Assembly: GCA_041487075.1 (NCBI GenBank)
Contig: JBGPMO010000032.1
Location: forward strand, 1 to 7,692
DNA length: 7,692 nucleotides
Origin: JBGPMO01 sp041487075
GTDB taxonomy: Bacteria > Patescibacteriota > Minisyncoccia > UBA6257 > 1-14-0-10-40-38
Direction: 5' to 3'
Under the pieces are notes generated by a model. That model searched no databases and had not been told where the DNA came from. It worked only from the letters and a program-made list of their open reading frames with translations. The position numbers and the translations under genes are program-made. Below, one piece after another: positions 1-4,225 of the stretch (within the stretch, counting starts at the first letter, position 1; every line of letters begins with the position of its first letter).

Positions 1-639
1 AATAACCATATTTTTGACTACGGCCGCGACGCGCTCGAGGATACGATCACGTTGCTTAGTGCAAATCGCATAGTGCCAATCGGAGCCGGCATGAATTACG
101 CGGAGGCGAACGATCCAAAAATCTTTGCGCTTGGCTCTTTGCGATTAGCAGTATTTGGATTCACCAACCTCATGCCGCGGAGCTTGGAGGCGACCGCGAG
201 CCATTCGGGGCTAAGCCAATTCGAGTCGGAGCTTATAAAACAGCGTATTGGAGAAAGTAAAAAGGAAAATGATATTGTTATCGTTTCAATGCATTGGGGC
301 GAGGAATATCAAACATACGCAAACACTGTTCAAAAGCAGCTCGCGCATGAATTTATAAACGCTGGCGCGGATTTGGTCATAGGCCACCATCCGCATGTGG
401 TCGAAGAAGTTGCCACCTACGAAGTAGGCGAGCCTCGCCCCGGAGATACGGGGCGGGAGCATACTCGTACTGGCTACATTGCTTACAGTTTGGGGAATTT
501 CGTGTTTGATCAAGGATTTTCCGATGAAACGCGCGAAGGGTTAATGTTAAAGGTAGAAGTGTCAAATAAGAAAATTACAAATGTTGAAAAGGTTCCGATT
601 CGTATGAATGCCACGTTCCAGCCGGAAGTGGTACAATAA
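1..639 (+). CDS. capA: CapA-family protein (PGA_cap metallophosphatase fold), 5' end outside window
   Basis: The frame is open from base 1 (NNHIFDYGRDALEDT), so the start lies upstream and 212 residues are visible. Family landmarks appear in order: the NNH-x-x-DYG block at visible residues 1-8, SMHWGEEY at 96-103, GADLVIGHHPHVV at about 122-134, and YSLGNFVFDQ at about 162-171. These are hallmarks of the PGA_cap/CapA family, a calcineurin-like metallophosphatase fold whose His, Asn and Asp residues line a metal centre. Founding members act in poly-gamma-glutamate capsule synthesis or export. In bacteria of this kind the true substrate is unknown, so a cell-envelope role is inference. Between GHHPHVV and YSLGNF the loop is enlarged by roughly 15 residues rich in Gly, Pro, Arg and Thr, encoded over a GC-rich hairpin at 434-457. 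The stop is five bases before an ATG that began the former resident rpiB, suggesting an old capA-rpiB operon. Family assignment is firm; the exact function is not. Confidence 0.9.
   Translation, partial: NNHIFDYGRDALEDTITLLSANRIVPIGAGMNYAEANDPKIFALGSLRLAVFGFTNLMPRSLEATASHSGLSQFESELIKQRIGESKKENDIVIVSMHWGEEYQTYANTVQKQLAHEFINAGADLVIGHHPHVVEEVATYEVGEPRPGDTGREHTRTGYIAYSLGNFVFDQGFSDETREGLMLKVEVSNKKITNVEKVPIRMNATFQPEVVQ
434..457. repeat. GC-rich hairpin inside capA, encoding a loop expansion
   Basis: CGCCCCG (436-442) and CGGGGCG (449-455) form a perfect 7-bp stem with a GAGATA loop, extended by a T-G wobble and a C-G pair to 434-457. It lies in frame and encodes part of the extra loop EPRPGDTGREHTRTG, just before the conserved YSLGNF motif. 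It is either a mobile palindromic element tolerated in frame or simply a codon-driven hairpin. Confidence 0.6.
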
Positions 640-644
640 AGAAA

Positions 645-686
645 ATGACCATCTATCTCGCTTCAGATCACACCAACTATGAATAA
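645..686 (+). pseudogene. rpiB: 5' remnant of the resident rpiB (MTIYLASDH, then lost)
   Basis: An ATG at 645 opens the short frame MTIYLASDH-TNYE-stop. The first nine residues match the N-terminus of the intact RpiB encoded at 1116 (MQIYLASDH) at eight of nine positions, including the Asp-His that begins the substrate-binding DHAG motif. The codons differ at several places, so this is a different allele and not a recent duplicate. After CAC (669-671) homology stops abruptly and the sequence runs to TAA at 684-686. That stop overlaps the ATG of the next gene (679), so translation of this 13-codon remnant could be coupled to it. The start follows the capA stop by five bases, as expected for the second gene of an operon. 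The matching 3' remnant is at 1901-1966. Confidence 0.8.
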
Positions 687-1095
687 AAATCTAAGAAATA
701 TTTTGTTTGTTATCGTCGCCCTCGCGGTGGTCGGCGGGTTGGGGTATTACGCAGGAGTTAAAGAAATAAAATCATCACCATCAGATACTACGGTTGGAGT
801 AAAAATTAGTGAGCCGTCAATTTCTATTAGCCCTGATTATTTCTATACATCGCAGGAAATGCTTTATCTTGAAGGTCGTGCAAATCCGAGTGCTATTGTA
901 ATCGTTGAATTACAAAAAACAGGAGATACACCAGTTCAATTTTCTGTTCGCGCTGATTCTGTAGGAGAGTGGGTGGTGGCGGAGAAAACTAATCTTTCTA
1001 TAGGCGATTGGCAAGTAAAAGCTAGACAACAAGTTGGAGCTGACGTTTCTGACTGGTCAAACCCGAGAGTTATTCATTCTGTAGTAAAAAGGTAG
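679..1095 (+). CDS. Membrane-anchored protein with Ig-like extracytoplasmic domain, function unknown
   Basis: This 138-residue protein has a short positive N-terminus (MNKNLRN), one hydrophobic helix at about residues 8-26 and a polar remainder. It is probably anchored in the membrane with the rest outside. Residues about 45-138 show alternating beta-strand-like patterns (SISISPDYFYTSQEMLYLEGRA, AIVIVELQKTG, VQFSVRAD, GEWVVAEKTNL, GDWQVKARQQ), resembling bacterial Ig-like or fibronectin-like surface domains. I do not recognise a specific family. The ATG lies inside the terminal codons of the rpiB 5' remnant (stop at 684-686) and has no Shine-Dalgarno or clear -10 of its own, so expression may rely on readthrough and coupling from capA and the remnant. 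It is AT-richer than the flanking genes and belongs to the imported block. It may have been carried in only because it sat upstream of the donor rpiB. Confidence 0.7.
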   Translation: MNKNLRNILFVIVALAVVGGLGYYAGVKEIKSSPSDTTVGVKISEPSISISPDYFYTSQEMLYLEGRANPSAIVIVELQKTGDTPVQFSVRADSVGEWVVAEKTNLSIGDWQVKARQQVGADVSDWSNPRVIHSVVKR

Positions 1096-1115
1096 AAACA
1101 AAATTTATTTACAAT

Positions 1116-1592
1116 ATGCAAATTTATCTTGCCTCTGATCACGCCGGCTTCGAACTTAAAGAGAACATTAAAAAATTTCTCACTGATTTAGGCTATGAAA
1201 TAAAAGATTTTGGCGCGCACAAGCTTGATGATAACGACGATTATCCGGATTTCATTCGGCAGGCGGCGGAGGCGGTGGCGAAATGTGAGGAAGGTAGTCC
1301 TTCGACAGGATCAGGGCGAAAATGCTCTGCGATCATTTTCGGCGGTTCGGGTGAAGGCGAGGCAATGGTGGCTAACCGGATAAAAGGAGTGCGCGCCGCA
1401 GTCATCTATAAATTTGATAAAGACATTATCAAGCTCTCTCGTGAGCACAATGATGCGAACGTGCTTTCGATTGGCGCGCGGTTTGTGAAAGAAAAAGACG
1501 CATTGGAGGCTATAAAAATTTGGCTAGAAACTGATTTTACTAATGAAGAACGCCATGTACGTCGCATAGCCAAGATTGATAAAGGCGGTTAA
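1116..1592 (+). CDS. rpiB: Ribose-5-phosphate isomerase B (intact, imported allele)
   Basis: This enzyme interconverts ribose 5-phosphate and ribulose 5-phosphate in the cytoplasm. The 158-residue protein carries the family pattern: SDHAGFELK at residues 7-15, IIFGGSGEGEAMVANRIKG at 73-91, SREHNDANVLSIGAR at 108-122 and WLETDFTNEERHVRRIAKI near the C-terminus. The E. coli catalytic cysteine (ICGTG) is absent, with Phe75 in its place. Glu82 in GEGEA aligns with the glutamate used as base in the mycobacterial type, so this is the Cys-less class. His111 matches the ring-opening histidine. Residues 57-69 (CEEGSPSTGSGRK) form an extra loop encoded over a repeat-like sequence at 1294-1318, making the protein slightly longer than usual. 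It follows the unknown membrane protein by 20 bp, with no Shine-Dalgarno. Remnants of another rpiB allele flank the block, so this copy must supply the activity unless one lies elsewhere. Confidence 0.95.
   Translation: MQIYLASDHAGFELKENIKKFLTDLGYEIKDFGAHKLDDNDDYPDFIRQAAEAVAKCEEGSPSTGSGRKCSAIIFGGSGEGEAMVANRIKGVRAAVIYKFDKDIIKLSREHNDANVLSIGARFVKEKDALEAIKIWLETDFTNEERHVRRIAKIDKGG
1294..1318. repeat. Palindromic-repeat-like insert in rpiB
   Basis: The segment contains CCTTCGACAGGATCAGGGC, close to the CCTTCGACAGGCTCAGGGC-type short palindromic repeat I recall as dispersed in several bacterial phyla. It is in frame and encodes SPSTGSG within a surface loop (between AVAKC and KCSAIIF) where RpiB proteins normally have no extra residues. 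Only the resemblance and the loop expansion are visible here; dispersal in this genome cannot be tested from one window. Confidence 0.5.
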
Positions 1593-1613
1593 CCCCCACA
1601 CCATAACGAGTTT
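1592..1613. repeat. Left inverted repeat of the GIY-YIG cassette
   Basis: ACCCCCACACCA, then T, then AACGAGTTT. It begins at the last base of the rpiB stop codon. It is the reverse complement of 1879-1899 except for one extra T, giving paired arms of 12 and 9 bp. There is no T-tract, so it is not an ordinary terminator arm. Confidence 0.85.
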
Positions 1614-1622
1614 TCCGGAATT

Positions 1623-1880
1623 ATGTTCTGTATGTATATTCTTCGTAGCTTGAAGGATAACCAGCTTTATATTGGTTCTACGAATAATCTAAAAAAAAGA
1701 TTGAAGGAACATAATTCCGATTTAGTTACTTCTACAAAGACTAGAATCCCGTTCAAGTTAGTATATGTTGAAGGCTATGTCGATGAAGGAGAGGCGAGAC
1801 ATCGAGAGCAAAATCTTAAACTCCGAGCGAGAGCTTTACACCAATTACTCAAGCGCATTCAAAAGTCTATTAATTCATAA
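1623..1880 (+). CDS. Small free-standing GIY-YIG nuclease-domain protein
   Basis: The 85-residue protein is essentially one GIY-YIG domain: MYILRS at residues 4-9 and LYIGST at 15-20 form the two halves of the signature, NNLKKRLKEHNS follows with Arg26 as the expected catalytic arginine, and Glu62 in HREQNLKLR as the expected metal-binding glutamate. The active-site set therefore looks intact. It belongs to the UvrC-N/YhbQ-like group of small proteins that are often annotated as excision endonucleases but lack every other UvrC domain. Whether it cuts DNA, and where, is unknown. The basic C-terminal helix (ALHQLLKRIQKSI) could bind nucleic acid. ATG 1623 is the longest start; ATG 1632 (MYILRS) is also possible. 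A run of eight A (1691-1698) makes the frame slippage-prone. GC content is the lowest in the window. The gene is enclosed by inverted repeats, which suggests a small mobile cassette. Confidence 0.85.
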   Translation: MFCMYILRSLKDNQLYIGSTNNLKKRLKEHNSDLVTSTKTRIPFKLVYVEGYVDEGEARHREQNLKLRARALHQLLKRIQKSINS

Positions 1881-1899
1881 ACTCGTTTGGTGTGGGGGT
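1879..1899. repeat. Right inverted repeat of the GIY-YIG cassette
   Basis: AAACTCGTT-TGGTGTGGGGGT, the reverse complement of 1592-1613 apart from one missing base. It overlaps the last two bases of the GIY-YIG stop codon. Two bases after it, resident rpiB coding sequence resumes (AAG CTG TGG, 1901). Confidence 0.85.
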
Positions 1900-1900
1900 A

Positions 1901-1966
1901 AAGCTGTGGCTTGAGACGCCGTTTTCAAACGAGCCGCGCCACGCGCGCCGGATTGCTAAATTTTAA
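1901..1966 (+). pseudogene. rpiB: 3' remnant of the resident rpiB (last 21 codons and stop)
   Basis: The frame reads KLWLETPFSNEPRHARRIAK-F-stop. It matches the C-terminus of the intact RpiB (codons at 1515-1577, KIWLETDFTNEERHVRRIAK-I) at 15 of 21 residues, including the Arg-His and Arg-Arg residues typical of the RpiB tail. The DNA is about 60% GC here, clearly higher than in the imported copy and like the downstream genes, so this is the native allele. There is no start codon or upstream domain, so it is not a functional gene. Together with 645-671 it shows that a complete rpiB once lay between capA and the signal peptidase gene. Confidence 0.85.
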
Positions 1967-2005
1967 TCGGTTGCAGATACTGGATATAGCCCCTTGATTC
2001 CTTGA

Positions 2006-2011
2006 AAGGAG
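2006..2011 (+). promoter_or_regulatory. Strong Shine-Dalgarno that fixes the lepB start
   Basis: AAGGAG lies five bases before ATG 2017. The frame could open at TTG 2002, but that codon would precede the site, so ATG 2017 is preferred. It is the only canonical Shine-Dalgarno in the window. Confidence 0.8.
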
Positions 2012-2016
2012 TAGGT

Positions 2017-2544
2017 ATGCGCATTTTCTCGCGGCTTTCCGCTTCGTTTACGGCGCCTTTCTTGATTGGTGTCTTGCTGATCCAGTTTTGTTCGGCGTCA
2101 TGCGTGAGTGTGGTTTCTGCGCGCGGCTCATCAATGTGGCCTACCATCCACGACGGCGATGAGATCGCACTTTTGAAAGCGCCAGTGCTTTTCCTCTTTA
2201 TCAAAAGAGGCGACATTATTACCTTTCGTGACCCTTCCGGCGAGGAACAGATACCGCTTGCGAAGCGTGTCATTGGATTGCCGGGCGACGTGGTGCACCT
2301 TAAAGATGGCAAGGTGTTTGTGAATGATGGCGAGCTCGACGAATCGTATCTTCTCATCCACGACCCGGAGGTTGAACTTTTGTGCCGCGTGCCGCCTGCT
2401 GCGTACTTTGTACTTGGCGACAATCGGCCGGGCTCACTTGACAGCAGTCGCCTCGGCCCGATTCCCGTATCGCTCATTAAGGGCAAGGTACTGACGATTG
2501 GTCCGCACATCATGGTTCGCGATCTTGTCGCGAGATCCAACTAA
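2017..2544 (+). CDS. lepB: Signal peptidase I (S26 family)
   Basis: This membrane-anchored serine protease removes signal peptides from exported proteins. The 175-residue protein has one hydrophobic segment at about residues 12-34. It then carries the S26 boxes: GSSMWPTIHDGD (37-48) with nucleophile Ser39 before Met, RGDIITFRDP (64-73), LAKRVIGLPGD (81-91) with general-base Lys83, and GDNRPGSLDSSRLGPIP (134-150). The catalytic Ser-Lys dyad is complete. The length is short but normal for a single-helix bacterial or archaeal-like form. Three cysteines (25, 29, 123) are present, two in or near the membrane segment. The start is fixed by AAGGAG. The gene begins 50 bp after the resident rpiB remnant and ends before a strong terminator, so it is probably the last gene of the capA-rpiB-lepB unit. 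A weak -10-like GATATA near 1983 might give it its own promoter. Confidence 0.93.
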   Translation: MRIFSRLSASFTAPFLIGVLLIQFCSASCVSVVSARGSSMWPTIHDGDEIALLKAPVLFLFIKRGDIITFRDPSGEEQIPLAKRVIGLPGDVVHLKDGKVFVNDGELDESYLLIHDPEVELLCRVPPAAYFVLGDNRPGSLDSSRLGPIPVSLIKGKVLTIGPHIMVRDLVARSN

Positions 2545-2556
2545 ACAGAATGCAAC

Positions 2557-2593
2557 AGAACGGTTTGTGTGCCTCGCAGACCGTTCTTTTTTT
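2557..2593 (+). terminator. Intrinsic terminator after lepB
   Basis: AGAACGGT (2557-2564) pairs perfectly with ACCGTTCT (2580-2587). The stem continues inward as TTGTG with CGCAG (two wobbles), giving about 13 bp and a TGCCT loop. It is followed by seven T (2587-2593). It isolates lepB from rpe. Confidence 0.92.
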
Positions 2594-2597
2594 AAAA

Positions 2598-2613
2598 TGC
2601 TATACTGTGATGT
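2598..2613 (+). promoter_or_regulatory. Extended -10 promoter of rpe, probably leaderless
   Basis: TG-C-TATACT (2598-2606) is a near-consensus extended -10 box. The rpe ATG starts seven bases after it, where transcription would be expected to begin, so the mRNA would have little or no 5' leader. No good -35 is visible, which is acceptable for an extended -10. The box follows the terminator T-run by four bases. The same design recurs at 6679. Confidence 0.7.
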
Positions 2614-3279
2614 ATGCAGATTATTCCCGCGATCAATGCTGATACCTTTGAAGAAGCTGAAATGCAGCTCGAAAAAATTGCCTTGATTTTTAAGCGGGAA
2701 AAGGAGCCGTGGATTCATCTTGATGTGGTTGACGGCAAATTCGCAGGCACTATCACCTGGGGGTTTCCCGAAGGATTCAAAACGCTTTTTGCAGACGGCC
2801 AGGCGCTGATCCCCAATCTTCAGTGTGAGATTCATCTCATGATGGAGCATCCAGAAGAGGTGATTGAGGAATGGTTCAAAGCCGGAGCGGCGCGGGTTAT
2901 CGTCCATGCCGAAGCCGTGACCGCGCCTGACCGCATCAGCGAAAAATGTAATACCCATGGCGCCACAGCCATGATCGCCATTGCTCCAAAGACGCCCGTT
3001 GAAAGACTGGTTCCCTATGTAGGGGATTTTAAAAATTTCCAACTGCTTGCAGTGAAACCGGGATTTGCCGGGCAAGAGTTTCAGATGAGCGTTTTGGAAA
3101 AGATTGCATTTCTTCGGAAGAAAACGAGTGGTATAATAGAGGTTGACGGCGGTATTAATCCTGCGACCGCGAAATTATGCAAAGCCGCCGGCGCCGACAT
3201 ACTCGTATCGGCGTCATATATTTCGGGAAGCAGGGATCCAAGGAAGGCGTACGAGGAATTGTTGCAAGCCACGAGCTAA
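2614..3279 (+). CDS. rpe: Ribulose-phosphate 3-epimerase
   Basis: This enzyme interconverts ribulose 5-phosphate and xylulose 5-phosphate, linking RpiB to transketolase. The 221-residue protein is a TIM-barrel of normal family length. Metal ligands are in place: His35 and Asp37 in WIHLDVVDGKF, His74 in CEIHLMMEHP, and Asp178 in IIEVDGGINPATAK, where Asp37 and Asp178 are also the acid/base pair. The phosphate-binding end is represented by VKPGFAGQ (148-154) and GADILVSASYI (193-203). Differences from the textbook protein are the N-terminal PAINAD in place of PSILSAD, and VKPGFAGQ in place of VNPGFGGQ. This is therefore a divergent but probably active member. No Shine-Dalgarno is present; the start lies directly after an extended -10, suggesting leaderless translation. 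The transketolase N-subunit follows after 33 bp. Confidence 0.93.
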   Translation: MQIIPAINADTFEEAEMQLEKIALIFKREKEPWIHLDVVDGKFAGTITWGFPEGFKTLFADGQALIPNLQCEIHLMMEHPEEVIEEWFKAGAARVIVHAEAVTAPDRISEKCNTHGATAMIAIAPKTPVERLVPYVGDFKNFQLLAVKPGFAGQEFQMSVLEKIAFLRKKTSGIIEVDGGINPATAKLCKAAGADILVSASYISGSRDPRKAYEELLQATS

Positions 3280-3298
3280 CAGCCACTAGTTAATAGGG

Positions 3299-3312
3299 TA
3301 TAGTTACAAGTT
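3299..3312 (+). promoter_or_regulatory. Possible -10 just upstream of the transketolase N gene
   Basis: TATAGT (3299-3304) precedes the ATG at 3313 by eight bases, the spacing seen for the putative leaderless promoters of rpe and pfkB, though without the TG extension. The gene may instead be co-transcribed with rpe, since no terminator lies between them. Confidence 0.4.
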
Positions 3313-4173
3313 ATGCAGACTTTGCACGAAGAAAAATTAAAGTTCCTTGAGGAAAAAGCGAATGAGATTCGGGAAGACATTATTACCATGCTCGTGGGAG
3401 CTGGTTCCGGGCACTCGGCAGGGCCTTTGGGCATGGCCGATATCTTCACCGCGTTTTATTTCCATATTTTAAACCACGACCCTAAGCACCCGGATTTCCC
3501 TGATCGCGACCGGCTGGTACTTTCGAATGGGCATATTTGTCCGGTGCAATATGTGACCCTCGCGCACGCTGGCTATTTTCCAAAATCAGAGCTGAAAACG
3601 CTTCGCAAACTGAACTCTCGGCTCCAGGGGCATCCGCATCGCGGCGTGCTTCCGGGCATTGAAACGACCTCGGGGCCGCTTGGCTCGGGCATTTCTCAGT
3701 CGATTGGCATGGCGCTTGCCGCGCGCTTGGATCAGAAAAAGTATCGCGTGTATTGCCTCACCTCTGACGGCGAGCATGACGCGGGGAATACCTGGGAAGC
3801 CATTATGTTTGCCGGCAAGAACAAGCTCTCAAATCTCACGGTGGTCATGGATCGGAATAATATTCAAATAGATGGCTTTACGGAAAACATCATGCCGCTT
3901 GAGCCGATTCGAGAAAAGTATGAATCATTTAATTGGCATGTGATTGAGGTTGACGGCCATAACCTTACGCATTTCATTGATGCCGTGCATGAGGCAAAGG
4001 CAATTTATGAAAAGCCCACGGTCATCATCGCGCACACGATCCCCGGGAAAGGCGTGAGTTTTATGGAGAATGATTACACGTGGCACGGCAAGCCGCCCAA
4101 TGCCGAAGAAGCAAAAAAAGCATTGAGCGAGCTGCGGACGCTTGGGGGTAAGATTAAATCAGAGCATCAATAA
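3313..4173 (+). CDS. tkt: Transketolase, N-terminal (TPP-binding) subunit
   Basis: This is the thiamine-diphosphate-binding half of transketolase, which moves two-carbon units between pentose, triose, tetrose and hexose phosphates. The 286 residues show GSGHSAGPLG (31-40), LSNGHICPVQY (70-80), QGHPHRG (105-111), PLGSGISQSIG (122-132), the TPP/Mg site SDGEHDAGNTWEA (151-163) followed by VVMDRNN (177-183), and HTIPGKGVSFMEN (241-253). Conserved histidines 34, 74, 107 and 258 are present. The usual GDG of the TPP motif is SDG here; Asp152 and the downstream Asn are kept, so cofactor binding should persist. The protein ends naturally where split transketolases of archaea and many bacteria end. 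Its partner is encoded at 5560-6552, and the two must assemble into a heteromer. Unusually, two membrane-protein genes lie between them. Confidence 0.93.
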   Translation: MQTLHEEKLKFLEEKANEIREDIITMLVGAGSGHSAGPLGMADIFTAFYFHILNHDPKHPDFPDRDRLVLSNGHICPVQYVTLAHAGYFPKSELKTLRKLNSRLQGHPHRGVLPGIETTSGPLGSGISQSIGMALAARLDQKKYRVYCLTSDGEHDAGNTWEAIMFAGKNKLSNLTVVMDRNNIQIDGFTENIMPLEPIREKYESFNWHVIEVDGHNLTHFIDAVHEAKAIYEKPTVIIAHTIPGKGVSFMENDYTWHGKPPNAEEAKKALSELRTLGGKIKSEHQ

Positions 4174-4225
4174 AAGTCTTACGTTGTACGTTGCCACGTG
4201 TTAGTGGTAAGCTTCATTAAGTCAT

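Larger units (their letters stand above)
1592..1899 (+). mobile_element. GIY-YIG cassette with terminal inverted repeats (about 308 bp)
   Basis: A single 85-codon GIY-YIG gene fills the space between two 21-22 bp inverted repeats. The arms lie 9 bp upstream of the start codon and overlap the stop codon. No target-site duplication is visible (left flank GGCGGTT, right flank AAAGCTG). Each repeat has rpiB 3' sequence just outside it: the imported gene's stop on the left and the resident gene's last 21 codons on the right. This resembles a minimal non-autonomous or homing-type element inserted at an rpiB 3' end. Mobility is inferred and not shown. Confidence 0.6.
669..1900 (+). mobile_element. 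Imported composite block (unknown membrane protein + rpiB + GIY-YIG) replacing the core of resident rpiB
   Basis: The block is bracketed by the first nine and last 21 codons of a second rpiB allele, so it sits where the middle of that gene used to be. It is AT-richer than its surroundings: hand counts give about 42% GC for 841-1080 and 34% for 1621-1800, against 58% for 2221-2460. The right boundary coincides with the outer end of the GIY-YIG inverted repeat (1899). The left boundary (CACACCAA, 669-676) matches 8 bp of that repeat (TTGGTGTG, 1887-1894) in inverted orientation and shares CAC with the resident GATCAC. No transposase or integrase is encoded. The replacement is read directly from sequence; the mechanism is inference. 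Confidence 0.65.

Noticed and set aside
1585..1906. Target-site duplication around the GIY-YIG cassette
   Set aside because: Flanks GGCGGTT and AAAGCTG share no direct repeat beyond chance bases.
2002..2016. TTG start for signal peptidase
   Set aside because: AAGGAG at 2006-2011 is ideally placed for ATG 2017 and lies inside the extended frame.
1956..2540. Long open frame on the minus strand opposite the signal peptidase gene
   Set aside because: It mirrors a gene with clear S26 motifs; its translation is Ser/Arg/Pro-rich with no recognisable domain and no ribosome-binding site.
2434..3075. 213-codon open frame on the minus strand opposite lepB and rpe
   Set aside because: It runs through a strong terminator and two well-supported genes; no domain pattern is visible.
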